Shown here: positions 6,735 to 14,593 of the stretch, piece by piece | Position numbering within the stretch: position 1 is the first letter of the stretch | How the letters are laid out: the number at the start of each line of letters is the position of its first letter | Assembly: GCF_042096055.1 (NCBI RefSeq) | Contig: NZ_JBELMH010000050.1 | Coordinates: 1 to 23,759, forward strand | DNA: 23,759 nt | Direction: 5' to 3' | DNA from: Citreimonas sp042096055 | Lineage (GTDB): Bacteria > Pseudomonadota > Alphaproteobacteria > Rhodobacterales > Rhodobacteraceae | The notes under the pieces: model-generated | Told to the model about the DNA's origin: nothing | Database searches by the model: none | What the model saw: the letters and a program-made list of their open reading frames with translations, nothing else | Made by a program: the position numbers and the translations under genes

Positions 6735-8129
6735 ATGGACGGAGCGCTGACGCAGAACGACCTGAGCCACGTGGTGGATGCCGACAAGGCGCATGTCTGG
6801 CACCACCTGATCCAGCACAAGCCCTTCGAGACGACCGACCCCAACATCATCGTCGAGGGCAAGGGGATGCGCGTCTGGAACCAGACCGGCAAGGAGCATC
6901 TCGATGCCGTGTCAGGCGGCGTCTGGACCGTGAACGTGGGCTACGGCCGCGAGCGGATCGCCAAGGCGGTCTACAACCAGCTGATCAAGCTGAACTATTT
7001 CGCCGGTGCCGCGGGTTCGGTGCCCGGCGCGCTGTTCGCCGAGAAGCTGATCTCGAAGATGCCCGGGCAATCGCGCGTGTACTACTGCAACTCGGGGTCC
7101 GAGGCGAACGAGAAGGCGTTCAAGATGGTCCGCCAGATCGCGCACAAGCGCTACGGCGGGAAAAAGCACAAGATCCTGTTCCGCGACCGCGACTATCACG
7201 GCACCACGATTGGCTGCCTGTCGGCCGGCGGCCAGGACGAGCGGAACGCGCAGTACGGCCCCTTCGCGCCGGGCTTCGTGCGAGTGCCGCATTGCCTGGA
7301 GTACCGCAAGCACGAACAGGACGGCGCGCCGCAGGACAATTACGGCGAATGGGCCGCGGACCAGATCGAGAAGGTGATCCTGGCCGAGGGGCCGGACACG
7401 GTGGGGGCGCTCTGCCTCGAGCCGGTGACGGCGGGCGGCGGCGTGATCGCGGCGCCCGACGGCTATTGGCCGCGCGTGCAGGAGATCTGCCGCAAGTACG
7501 ACATCCTGCTGCACATCGACGAGGTCGTCTGCGGCGTGGGCCGGACGGGCACGCACTGGTTCGGCTACCAGCATTACGGCATCCAGCCCGACATGGTGAC
7601 GATGGCCAAGGGCGTCGCCTCGGGCTATGCGGCGATCGCGTGCCTGACCACGACGGAAGCGGTCTTCGACATGTTCAAGGACGACGCCGACGACCCGATG
7701 AACTACTTCCGCGACATCTCGACCTTCGGAGGCTGCACCGCGGGCCCGGCGGCTGCGCTCGAGAACATGGCGATCATCGAGGACGAGGGCCTGCTGGAGA
7801 ACACGACCGAGATGGGCACGTACATGACGGACAAGCTGCACGCGCTGGCCGACAAGCACGCGGTGATCGGCGACGTGCGCGGCAAGGGCCTGTTCCTGGG
7901 CGCCGAGCTGGTGAAGGACCGCGAGACGCGCGAGCCGGTCGAGGAGGCACGCGTCAAGGCGGTGGTGGCCGACTGCATGAAGCAGGGCGTCATCATCGGT
8001 GCAACCAACCGATCGCTTCCCGGCAAGAACAACACGCTGTGCTATTCTCCTGCGCTGATCGCGACGAAGGACGACATCGACCAGATCGTCGATGCCACCG
8101 ACGCGGCGCTGGGCCGGGTTTTCGGCTGA
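6735..8129 (+). CDS. tpa: Taurine-pyruvate aminotransferase (class III)
   Basis: A 464-residue PLP enzyme of class III aminotransferases. It best matches Tpa, which transfers the amino group of taurine to pyruvate, giving sulfoacetaldehyde and alanine. Seen: the SGSEANE phosphate-binding segment (residues 120-126), FRDRDYHGTT (149-158), the cofactor Asp262 in HIDEVVCGVGRTG, the Schiff-base Lys292 in MAKGVASGY, and the Tpa-like stretch DAVSGGVWTVNVGYGRE. The ATG at 6735 has an AAGGAGA Shine-Dalgarno at 6721-6727; an in-frame GTG at 6714 lies before that site. No xsc, tauR or taurine transporter gene is adjacent, so a related amine substrate remains possible. A hairpin follows the stop. Confidence 0.85.
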   Translation: MDGALTQNDLSHVVDADKAHVWHHLIQHKPFETTDPNIIVEGKGMRVWNQTGKEHLDAVSGGVWTVNVGYGRERIAKAVYNQLIKLNYFAGAAGSVPGALFAEKLISKMPGQSRVYYCNSGSEANEKAFKMVRQIAHKRYGGKKHKILFRDRDYHGTTIGCLSAGGQDERNAQYGPFAPGFVRVPHCLEYRKHEQDGAPQDNYGEWAADQIEKVILAEGPDTVGALCLEPVTAGGGVIAAPDGYWPRVQEICRKYDILLHIDEVVCGVGRTGTHWFGYQHYGIQPDMVTMAKGVASGYAAIACLTTTEAVFDMFKDDADDPMNYFRDISTFGGCTAGPAAALENMAIIEDEGLLENTTEMGTYMTDKLHALADKHAVIGDVRGKGLFLGAELVKDRETREPVEEARVKAVVADCMKQGVIIGATNRSLPGKNNTLCYSPALIATKDDIDQIVDATDAALGRVFG

Positions 8130-8136
8130 ACGGTGC

Positions 8137-8160
8137 GGGAGCGCGTCCCGGCGCGCTCCC
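8137..8160 (+). terminator. Hairpin after tpa
   Basis: A perfect 9-bp stem (GGGAGCGCG at 8137-8145 and CGCGCTCCC at 8152-8160) with a six-base loop, seven bases after the tpa stop. It lacks a T-run, so it may need other factors or act as an mRNA 3' end stabiliser. Confidence 0.5.
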
Positions 8161-8249
8161 CTCGCCGCCAAATGTTAACGGAATAGCAAAACATCGCGGT
8201 CACAACCGGCTGGTGGCGCGGCGTCGCGTCGCCTGAACAGGGGAAGTCC

Positions 8250-8843
8250 GTGCCCGCGAAGTATCCAAGCTATCCCTACGCCGAAGTGATCGCCTGCGAT
8301 TTCGACGACGCCCAGATCGCGGACACCGTCGACGACCTGCTGTCGCAGAACAAGGCCGTGAACGTGAGCGACGGCAAGCCGCTGGACGGGCTGTGCCGGG
8401 CGCTGAACGTGGACTTGGAGTATTCGCCGCCACCCTACGACCTGGTGCTGGACGTGCCGCTGGATCGCAAGGCGGTCATCTGGCTTCCGCGCGACGGCAA
8501 GCTGCGGCATGACCGCATGGCGACCGCGATCGCCATCGGCCACTGGATCCTGCACGTGCCCGTCACGCGCGAGGCCTTTCCCCGGCACGGTGTGCAGGCC
8601 GTCCGCCGACCCTCGGACCCGAAGGCGCTAATCGAGGCCCGGCATTTCGCCTTCGCCCTGCTGATGCCCGAGCCGCAGTTCCGCAACCTCTGGTACGAAG
8701 GCAAGGCCAGCCTCGTCGCCGAAGCCCTGTGCGTGCCGACGCAGGCCGCCTACGAGCGGGCCAAGCTGCTGGACCTGCATGCGGACGAGTCGGGGCACAA
8801 GTTCGAGTGGAAGGAACGCCCGCAGATCGCCACCGGCTTCTAG
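8250..8843 (+). CDS. ImmA/IrrE-like protein with degenerate metallopeptidase motif
   Basis: A 197-residue soluble protein that resembles the COG2856 ImmA/IrrE peptidase domain. The stretch ATAIAIGHWILH (residues 91-102) aligns with the usual AHELGHYLLH, but the first His and catalytic Glu of HExxH are Ile94 and Ala95; only the second His (98) remains. The third-ligand region EARHFAFALLMPE (129-141) is well preserved, including Glu129. The protein is therefore probably catalytically inactive. No helix-turn-helix XRE partner lies next to it, unlike many ImmA systems. The start is a GTG with AGGGGA about seven bases upstream. Canonical members cleave repressors such as ImmR or DdrO; a non-catalytic binding role is inferred. 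The gene ends 40 bases from the convergent BCCT gene. Confidence 0.7.
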   Translation: MPAKYPSYPYAEVIACDFDDAQIADTVDDLLSQNKAVNVSDGKPLDGLCRALNVDLEYSPPPYDLVLDVPLDRKAVIWLPRDGKLRHDRMATAIAIGHWILHVPVTREAFPRHGVQAVRRPSDPKALIEARHFAFALLMPEPQFRNLWYEGKASLVAEALCVPTQAAYERAKLLDLHADESGHKFEWKERPQIATGF

Positions 8844-8883
8844 GGCAGCAGGCGCCCTTCCATCGCTCGCCCGGCGTCCGGCC

Positions 8884-10554
8884 TCATTCGCCGGGCTGGC
8901 TGGCGGGGCCGTATTCGCGCTCGGCCTCGTCGCCCTTCAGCAGTTCCTCGGGCGTGGGGCGCTTGCCGACGGTGATGTAGTCGATGTCCTCGTTGCGCAG
9001 GCCGATGACCAGCGCGGGGATCATCAGGAAAACCAGGCAGAAGATCGGCAGGCCGACCACGGTGATGACCTGCTGCAGCGCGGTCAGGCCCGCCTGGCCG
9101 GCCAGCATGATCAGAAGCGCCGCGATCGTGCCCTCGGCGATGCCCCAGAACAGGCGCTGCTGGACAGGGCCGGCATGCGCCTCGCCCGTGCAGAGCATGT
9201 CCACCACCAGCGACGCGCTGTCCGACGAGGTGGCGAAGAAGATCGCCACGATCAGCACCGCGAAGCCCTGCAGGAAGGTCGTGAAGGGGAAGTTCTCGAG
9301 GAAGGCGAACATCGCAAGCGGGATCGAGTCCGCGACCGCCTGGCTGAGCTGGCCCGCGGCCTCGCCCATCTGCTCGCGGGCGCCGGCGCCGATGCCGTCG
9401 AAGGCCATCGCCTGCCAGCCGAAGATGCCGAACCAGACCAGCGTGAACAGCGACGGCGCGAAGAGCACGCCCAGCACGAATTCGCGGATCGTGCGCCCCT
9501 TCGAGATGCGGGCGACGAACAGGCCCATGAAGGGCGACCACGTCACCGTCCACGCCCAGTAGAAGACCGTCCAGTTGCCCTGCCAGCCCCAGTCGTCGCC
9601 CCCGGGCGTGACGTTGGCCAGCATGTCGTTCCAGAACGCCAGGCGCGGCAGGTTCGACAGGTAGAGGCCAGCGGTCTCCACGATCCCGCGCAGCAAGAGC
9701 AGGGTCGAGCCGGCGATCAGCACGAAGACCATCAGCGCCACGGCCATGCCGATGTTGAGGTTCGACAGGAACTTCACCCCGGAATCGAGACCGGCGACGA
9801 TCGAGGTCACGGCCACGGCGGTCAGCGCCGCCACGATCAGGATCTGCACGAAGGCGCCGGTGCCCACGCCGAAGAGCTCGTCGAGGCCGGCGGCGATCTG
9901 CGAGGCGCCGAGGCCCAGCGACACCGCGACGCCGAACAACGTGCCGAGGATGGCGACCACGTCGATCGTCTTGCCCCAGGGGCCGTAGATGCGGTCGTGC
10001 AGCAGCGGGTAGAAGACCGAGCTCACCCGCACCGGCAGGCGATAGCGGTAGATGAAATAGGCGAAGGCCAGGCCGGGCAGCGTGAAGATCGTCCAGGTGT
10101 GCAGCCCGAGGTGGTAGAGCGAGATGCTGATCGCGTCCTGCGCGGCCTCGGGGGAATGCGGCTCGACCCCCGGCAGGGGCGGCGTGGCGAAGTGGCTCAT
10201 GGGTTCGGCCACGCCCCAGAACATCAGCACCGTGCCGATGCCGCCGGCGAACAGCATGGTGAACCACGACACCGACGAATAGTCGGGTTTCGAATCGCGC
10301 CCGCCCAGCCGGATATGGCCGTAGCGGCTGGCCGCGATCCACAGAAGGAAACCCAGCCAGATGTTGACGCCGGCGATGAAGAACCAGCCGAGGTTGGACA
10401 CGATCCATTCGCGGCCCGCGCCGAAGGCGTTGCCGATCGGGTCGGGCGCGATGATCAGGGCCAGGGCGAAGACCACCATGAAGGCCGCGGCCGAGAAGAA
10501 GATCACCGGATCCGTCTTCAGTCCGAGGCGGTTGGCGAGCCGGTCCAGGTCCAT
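8884..10554 (-). CDS. BCCT family betaine/choline/carnitine-type transporter
   Basis: A 556-residue inner membrane transporter with about twelve helices, of the BCCT family, which takes up glycine betaine, choline, ectoine or DMSP, usually with Na+ or H+. Seen: the TM3 glycine motif MLFAGGIGTVLMFWGVAEP (residues 100-118), the TM8 signature WAWTVTWSPF (333-342) and ARISKGRTIREF (348-359). In the Corynebacterium BetP numbering I recall, Thr336 sits where the substrate-box Trp374 is usually found, so the binding site differs from BetP. The ATG at 10552-10554 has AAAGGA upstream. The C-terminal tail is short, lacking the long osmosensing tail of BetP. A hairpin sits just ahead of the Shine-Dalgarno. 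The substrate cannot be assigned. Confidence 0.92.
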   Translation of the reverse strand: MDLDRLANRLGLKTDPVIFFSAAAFMVVFALALIIAPDPIGNAFGAGREWIVSNLGWFFIAGVNIWLGFLLWIAASRYGHIRLGGRDSKPDYSSVSWFTMLFAGGIGTVLMFWGVAEPMSHFATPPLPGVEPHSPEAAQDAISISLYHLGLHTWTIFTLPGLAFAYFIYRYRLPVRVSSVFYPLLHDRIYGPWGKTIDVVAILGTLFGVAVSLGLGASQIAAGLDELFGVGTGAFVQILIVAALTAVAVTSIVAGLDSGVKFLSNLNIGMAVALMVFVLIAGSTLLLLRGIVETAGLYLSNLPRLAFWNDMLANVTPGGDDWGWQGNWTVFYWAWTVTWSPFMGLFVARISKGRTIREFVLGVLFAPSLFTLVWFGIFGWQAMAFDGIGAGAREQMGEAAGQLSQAVADSIPLAMFAFLENFPFTTFLQGFAVLIVAIFFATSSDSASLVVDMLCTGEAHAGPVQQRLFWGIAEGTIAALLIMLAGQAGLTALQQVITVVGLPIFCLVFLMIPALVIGLRNEDIDYITVGKRPTPEELLKGDEAEREYGPASQPGE

Positions 10555-10572
10555 GGCGTGTCCTTTTCTGGG

Positions 10573-10589
10573 CGATGCCCGTGGCATCG
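10573..10589 (-). promoter_or_regulatory. Hairpin in the BCCT leader
   Basis: A perfect 7-bp inverted repeat (CGATGCC/GGCATCG) with a three-base loop lies about 19 bases before the BCCT start and just ahead of its AAAGGA site. It may be an operator or an mRNA structure affecting translation. No factor can be named. Confidence 0.35.
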
Positions 10590-10689
10590 GTGTCGGGATG
10601 CCCGGCGGTCTGGCCTTCAGCTTCAACCGGGTCACCATTTGCAACCAACGGTGGAAGACGGCGGTTCCTTGGAACGCGCAACATCCTGG

Positions 10690-10725
10690 AAAAAAACGAA
10701 AAGGGCCGCCCGAGGGCGACCCTTT
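10690..10725 (-). terminator. Intrinsic terminator after the HU gene
   Basis: On the minus strand an 11-12-bp stem (arms at about 10714-10725 and 10700-10711, one G-U pair) with a small loop is followed by TTCG and then a T-run of seven (10690-10696 on the plus strand as A). It lies 57 bases beyond the HU stop and separates the HU and BCCT transcripts. Confidence 0.88.
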
Positions 10726-10781
10726 CCATGGGCGCGGCGGCAGGCCGGCGCCCGGATATCGCGGCGTCGGCCGCGGGATCG

Positions 10782-11069
10782 TCAGCCGTTCACGCTGTCC
10801 TTGAGCGCCTTGGCGACGGTCACCTTGACCTGCTTGTCGGCCTCTTTCTTGAACTGCTCGCCGGTGGCGGGGTTGCGCACCATGCGCTCGGGGCGCTCGC
10901 GGCAGTAGATCTTGCCCACGCCGGGGAGGGTCACGGCGCCGCCGTTCGACACTTCCTCGGTGATCAGGCCGGTCAGCGCGTCCAGCGCCGCGCCCGCGGT
11001 CTTCTTGTCGGTGTCCATCTTGTCCGCCAGTGCGGCCACAAGCTGGGTCTTCGTCATCGGCTTCGCCAT
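10782..11069 (-). CDS. HU family DNA-binding protein
   Basis: A 95-residue nucleoid protein of the HU/IHF family, the usual length for HU. Seen: the N-terminal helices MTKTQLVAALADKM, the hinge region LPGVGKIY, and the beta-arm with the Arg/Pro-rich RMVRNPATGE, where the Pro intercalates DNA in this family. It bends DNA non-specifically and compacts the chromosome. I chose the ATG at 11067-11069 (MAKPMTK) since an AAGGAG lies eight bases ahead; a GTG at 11087 would place this site within the coding region. The arm sequence is a variant of HU's usual RNPATG. A strong intrinsic terminator follows, so it is a single-gene transcript. Confidence 0.95.
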   Translation of the reverse strand: MAKPMTKTQLVAALADKMDTDKKTAGAALDALTGLITEEVSNGGAVTLPGVGKIYCRERPERMVRNPATGEQFKKEADKQVKVTVAKALKDSVNG

Positions 11070-11199
11070 TTCAATGGTCTCCTTCACTGCCCGTCCCTAT
11101 GGGCTCTGGTCCGGATTAAAACCGGATGTAGCGGGAAAACACAACAACTCGTGTCTTCGATGGTGCATCTTATGTGCATTTTGCGCCAAAAACCGCGCG

Positions 11200-12684
11200 T
11201 TACAGAAAGGCCGTTTCCTCGAAACTGCGCAACTTGCGGCTGTGGATCCGCTCCAGCGGCATCTCGCGGATGTGCTCCATGGCGCGAATCCCGATCATCA
11301 GGTGGCGTCCGACCTGCGTGCGATAGAAATCCGACGCCATCCCCGGCAGCTTGAGCTCGCCGTGCAGGGGCTTGTCGGACACGCACAGCAGCGTGCCATA
11401 CGGCACGCGGAAGCGGAAGCCGTTCGCCGCGATCGTGGCGCTTTCCATGTCGAGCGCGATGGCGCGCGACTGCGACAGGCGCTGGACCGGGCCGCGCTGG
11501 TCGCGCAACTCCCAGTTGCGGTTGTCGACGCTGGCGACGGTCCCGGTGCGCATCACGCGCTTGAGGTCGTAGCCCGACAGCTGCGTCTCCTTCTCGACGG
11601 CCTGTTCCAGCGCGATCTGGATCTCGGCCAGCGGCGGGATCGGCACCCAGACCGGCAGGTCGTCGTCGAGCACGCGATCCTCGCGCAGATAGGCGTGGGC
11701 CAGCACGAAATCGCCCAGTGACTGCGAGTTGCGCAGCCCCGCGCAGTGGCCGACCATCAGCCAGGCATGCGGGCGCAGCACGGCGATGTGGTCGGTCGCC
11801 GTCTTGGCGTTGCTGGGGCCGACGCCGATGTTGACCAGGGTGATCCCCTGCCCGCCCTCGCGCTTGAGGTGGTAGGTCGGCATCTGCGGCATCCGCGGCG
11901 AGGCGGGCAGCGGCTGGTCGGGGCCGGTGATCTCGGCGTTCCCGGTGGACACGAAGCTGGTGTAGCCGCTTTCGGGATCGGCCAGCATGGTGCGGGCGAA
12001 GGTCTCGAACTCGGAGACGTAGAACTGGTAGTTGGTGAACAGCACGTGGTTCTGGAAGTGCTCGGGGTCGGTGGCCGTGTAGTGCGCCAGCCGCGCCAGC
12101 GAGTAGTCCACCCGCTGCGCCGAGAACAGCGCCAGAGGCTCGGCCCCGGCGGCGTCGGGCTGCGCCACGCCGTTGACGATGTCGTCGTTGGTGGTGTTGA
12201 GGTCGGGCACGTCGAAGACGTCGCGCAGGATGAAATTCGCGGCCCCCTCCTGCGGGACGCTGATGTCGGGAAAGTTCGCCACGGCGAAATGCACCGGCAT
12301 CGGCGTGGCCGAGGGGCCGATCTGCACCGTCACGCCGTGGTTGTTGATCAGCAGGCCGATCTGCTGGGTCAGGTACCGCTCGAACAGCGCGGGGCGGGTC
12401 ACGGTGGTGAAGTACGTGCCCGGCCCCGCCACGTGGCCGAAGCTGAGCCGGCTGTCGACCTGCACGTGGCTTTGCGTGACCAGCCGGATCTCGGGGTAGA
12501 AGGCGCGGTAACGCAGGCCGGGATCGCCGCTGGCCAGCGTCTCGACGAAGCGGTCGCGCAGGAAGGAGGCCGCGTCGTCGTAGAGCGCGCAGAGGCGTTT
12601 CACGGCCGCGCGGGCGTCGTCGAAGGATTCGGCGTCGGGTGTCTGTGGGGTGACGATCTGCGGCACGGCGCCGGGTTCCTGCAT
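11200..12684 (-). CDS. amn: AMP nucleosidase
   Basis: A 494-residue enzyme that hydrolyses AMP to adenine and ribose 5-phosphate, controlling AMP level and purine salvage in the cytoplasm. The length fits the Amn family. Seen: an N-terminal Amn-specific regulatory domain (about residues 20-190), followed by the nucleoside-phosphorylase-like catalytic domain with ITLVNIGVGPSNAKTATDH (phosphate/ribose loop), LRPHAWLMVGHCAGLRNSQ, and the ALDMESATIAANGF segment near the nucleobase site, where the Glu/Asp typical of this superfamily are present. The ATG at 12682-12684 follows an AGGAGAGG site. It stands alone, with HU 130 bases downstream and a divergent VOC gene 80 bases upstream. Confidence 0.96.
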   Translation of the reverse strand: MQEPGAVPQIVTPQTPDAESFDDARAAVKRLCALYDDAASFLRDRFVETLASGDPGLRYRAFYPEIRLVTQSHVQVDSRLSFGHVAGPGTYFTTVTRPALFERYLTQQIGLLINNHGVTVQIGPSATPMPVHFAVANFPDISVPQEGAANFILRDVFDVPDLNTTNDDIVNGVAQPDAAGAEPLALFSAQRVDYSLARLAHYTATDPEHFQNHVLFTNYQFYVSEFETFARTMLADPESGYTSFVSTGNAEITGPDQPLPASPRMPQMPTYHLKREGGQGITLVNIGVGPSNAKTATDHIAVLRPHAWLMVGHCAGLRNSQSLGDFVLAHAYLREDRVLDDDLPVWVPIPPLAEIQIALEQAVEKETQLSGYDLKRVMRTGTVASVDNRNWELRDQRGPVQRLSQSRAIALDMESATIAANGFRFRVPYGTLLCVSDKPLHGELKLPGMASDFYRTQVGRHLMIGIRAMEHIREMPLERIHSRKLRSFEETAFL

Positions 12685-12764
12685 GGGCCTCTCCTGGATT
12701 TCGGCGCAGGTTGACAGCTTGCCATGACGCGTTCAACCTCGATCACAAGGTCAGAGGTGCTGAC

Positions 12765-13205
12765 ATGGATTTAGAGACCGTCGACGCCGCCGTTTTCGGG
12801 GCCGGCCTGCGGGGTTTGGGGCTGAACCTGCTGGTCCGCGACGTGCGCGCAGAGGCGGCGCGGCTGGCGGCGGTCTTCGGCATGCAGGCACACCGGGTGT
12901 CGGACGATTTCGCCATCATCGGCTACGGGCCGACGCTGTTCCAGCTGCACCACGACCGCACCTTCGCGTCCAATCCCGCTTTCGCGCTGCTGCCCGAGAC
13001 CCCGCCCCGCGGCGGCGGGATCGAGCTGCGGCTCTATGACAGCGACCCGGACGCGGCGGTGGCCTTGGCCCCCGCTCACGACTTTTCGGTCCTGCAGCCG
13101 CCGACGAACAAGCCGCACGGCCTGCGCGAGGCGACGCTGCTGTGTCCCGACGGCTATGCCTGGGTGCCGTCGCGGCCGCTTCAATCCGGGCGGTCGATCG
13201 GTTAG
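12765..13205 (+). CDS. VOC (glyoxalase/bleomycin resistance) family protein
   Basis: A 146-residue protein that resembles the vicinal oxygen chelate superfamily. Seen: LNLLVRDVRAEAARLAAVFGM near the N-terminus (the typical betaalphabetabetabeta start), DDFAIIGYGPTLFQLHHDR in the middle, ELRLYDSDPDAAVALA in the second half, and a C-terminal LLCPDGYAWVPS that matches the end of many VOC domains. The His (LHHD) and later acidic residues might bind a metal. The ATG at 12765 has AGAGGT six bases before it; a TTG at 12711 would be an alternative but lacks support. It is followed by a class II aldolase-type gene after 35 bases, probably in one transcript. Substrate unknown. Confidence 0.8.
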   Translation: MDLETVDAAVFGAGLRGLGLNLLVRDVRAEAARLAAVFGMQAHRVSDDFAIIGYGPTLFQLHHDRTFASNPAFALLPETPPRGGGIELRLYDSDPDAAVALAPAHDFSVLQPPTNKPHGLREATLLCPDGYAWVPSRPLQSGRSIG

Positions 13206-13240
13206 GCTGCGCGCATCCTGACCCTGACCGGACGAATGCC

Positions 13241-13996
13241 ATGAACGCCCCCAGCCCGCGCGCCAACCTCGACCACGTCGTCGAACGCACCGACCTTGCC
13301 GCCGCCTTCCGCTGGACCGCGCGTCTGAACATGCACGAGGGCGTCGCGAACCATTTCAGCCTGGCTATCGACGAGTCCGGCACGAAATTCCTGATGAACC
13401 CCAACCAGATGCATTTCGCGCGCATCAAGGCGTCGGACCTGATCATGGTCGATGCCAACGACCCCGAGACGCTGAACCGCCCCGGCGCGCCCGACCCAAC
13501 CGCCTGGGGGCTGCATGGCGGGCTGCACCGGCATTGCCCGCATGCGCGCTGCGCGATGCACGTGCATTCGGTCCACGCGACGGTTCTGGCCTGCCTGCAG
13601 GACAAGCGCCTGCCGCCGATCGACCAGAACTGCGCGACCTTCTTCAATCGCATCGCGATCGACGAGAATTACGGCGGGCTGGCCTTCGAGGAAGAGGGCG
13701 AGCGCTGCGCGCAGCTGCTCGACGATCCGAAGAAGAAGGTGCTGGTGATGGGCAACCACGGTGTGATGGTGATCGGCGACAGCGTCGCGGACACGTTCAA
13801 CCGCCTGTACTACTTCGAGCGCGCGGCCGAGACCTATATTCGAGCATTGCAGACGGGCCGGCCGCTGTCGGTGCTGTCGGACGAGATCGCCGAGAAGACC
13901 GCCCGCGAACTCGAGGAATACCCCGAGCAGGACGCCCGGCACCTGGCCGAGTTGCGCGCGATCCTGGACGCCGAGGGATCGGATTACGCGGCCTGA
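13241..13996 (+). CDS. Class II aldolase/adducin family protein
   Basis: A 251-residue soluble protein of the aldolase class II/adducin head fold. In known members (fuculose-phosphate aldolase, ribulose-phosphate epimerase) three His bind zinc. Seen: His107 and His109 in AMHVHS, and His173 in GNHGVMVIG, so the metal site looks intact. The SE motif that supplies the catalytic Glu73 in FucA is not visible; the corresponding region is PTAWGLHGGLH (about 86-96), with Ala or Trp there. The Zn site is kept, but the reaction must differ or be lost. The ATG at 13241 gives MNAPSPRANLDH; no strong Shine-Dalgarno is seen. It pairs with the VOC gene, and terminators follow. Confidence 0.88.
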   Translation: MNAPSPRANLDHVVERTDLAAAFRWTARLNMHEGVANHFSLAIDESGTKFLMNPNQMHFARIKASDLIMVDANDPETLNRPGAPDPTAWGLHGGLHRHCPHARCAMHVHSVHATVLACLQDKRLPPIDQNCATFFNRIAIDENYGGLAFEEEGERCAQLLDDPKKKVLVMGNHGVMVIGDSVADTFNRLYYFERAAETYIRALQTGRPLSVLSDEIAEKTARELEEYPEQDARHLAELRAILDAEGSDYAA

Positions 13997-14016
13997 CGTC
14001 TGGCGCGGCCGTTACG

Positions 14017-14037
14017 GCGAGGGGCCCTGCCCCTCGC
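14017..14037 (+). terminator. Hairpin after the class II aldolase gene
   Basis: A perfect 9-bp stem (GCGAGGGGC, CCT loop, GCCCCTCGC) 21 bases after the stop. It resembles the GAGGGGC/GCCCCTC hairpin at 3196-3212. No T-run follows. Confidence 0.5.
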
Positions 14038-14055
14038 GCTCACCGGGCTAGTTTC

Positions 14056-14096
14056 AAGCAGAAGAAGCCCGTGCGCGGGATCGTCCCCGCACGGGC
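14056..14096 (-). terminator. Terminator after the lytic transglycosylase gene
   Basis: On the minus strand, a stem with arms at about 14085-14096 and 14067-14079 (GCCCGTGCGGGG with one bulge) is followed by TTCTTCTGCTT. It sits just past the gene's stop and is a good intrinsic terminator. Confidence 0.8.
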
Positions 14097-14104
14097 GCGT
14101 GGCC

Positions 14105-14593
14105 TCAGCGCAGGCCGGTTTCTTCCAGCAGGCCGGCGCGCTTGGCCTCGGGGTAGTAGCCCTTGGCGTAGAGGAAGATCGCCTCGTCGGGATCGCCCTC
14201 GGACACCAGGTACGCGCCGCGCAGGTATTTCAGCGCGTATTGCAGGTTGACGTCGGCCTGCAGCAGATCCGTCGGCTGGCCCTGGAAGCCCATCGAGCGG
14301 GCGGTCGCGGGCAGGATCTGGAGGAGGCCGTAATAGGGCCCGTTGCGGGCTCCGGGGCGGTGAGTGCTTTCGCGGATCGCCAGGCGGTGCACCAGGCTGC
14401 GCGGGATCTCGTAGTGGTCGGCCCACTTGTTGATCGACGCGCGCAGCGCGGGCGTCTCGTTGGGGTGGAGGGGTGTCTCCACCATGGACCTCGACACCGT
14501 GTCGACCTTGCCCGGCCGTTCGGTGGCGGGGCCATAGGAACAGCCCGCGGTGAGGGCCAGGAGAAGGGTGCAGGCGGCGATGCGTGTCAGCAT
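14105..14593 (-). CDS. Lipoprotein lytic transglycosylase (SLT domain)
   Basis: A 162-residue secreted enzyme that cleaves peptidoglycan glycan strands to give 1,6-anhydro-muramic acid ends. Seen: a lipoprotein signal peptide with lipobox LTAGC, where Cys18 would be lipidated, and a C-terminal SLT-type domain with catalytic Glu75 in IRESTHRP, then YGLLQILPATARSMGF and the helix LNLQYALKYLRG-like segment NLQYALKYLRGAY. The catalytic residue follows the family pattern E-S. It is small, lacking LysM or other binding modules. The ATG at 14591-14593 has GGAG eight bases upstream. It is alone in its transcript, opposite the aldolase gene, with a good terminator between. Confidence 0.93.
   Translation of the reverse strand: MLTRIAACTLLLALTAGCSYGPATERPGKVDTVSRSMVETPLHPNETPALRASINKWADHYEIPRSLVHRLAIRESTHRPGARNGPYYGLLQILPATARSMGFQGQPTDLLQADVNLQYALKYLRGAYLVSEGDPDEAIFLYAKGYYPEAKRAGLLEETGLR

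Noticed and set aside
8779..10908. Long open frame on the plus strand, 709 codons, antisense to the BCCT gene
   Set aside because: The protein is Arg/His/Asp/Gln-rich without a fold; the minus strand encodes a clear transporter.
11111..11127. Direct repeat CCGGAT with five-base spacing upstream of HU
   Set aside because: Too short to distinguish from chance in a high-GC promoter region.
12711..12764. TTG start giving 18 extra residues for the VOC protein; also a TTGACA -35-like hexamer
   Set aside because: The ATG at 12765 has a good Shine-Dalgarno and family-like N-terminus. The hexamer has no acceptable -10 at 16-18 bases.
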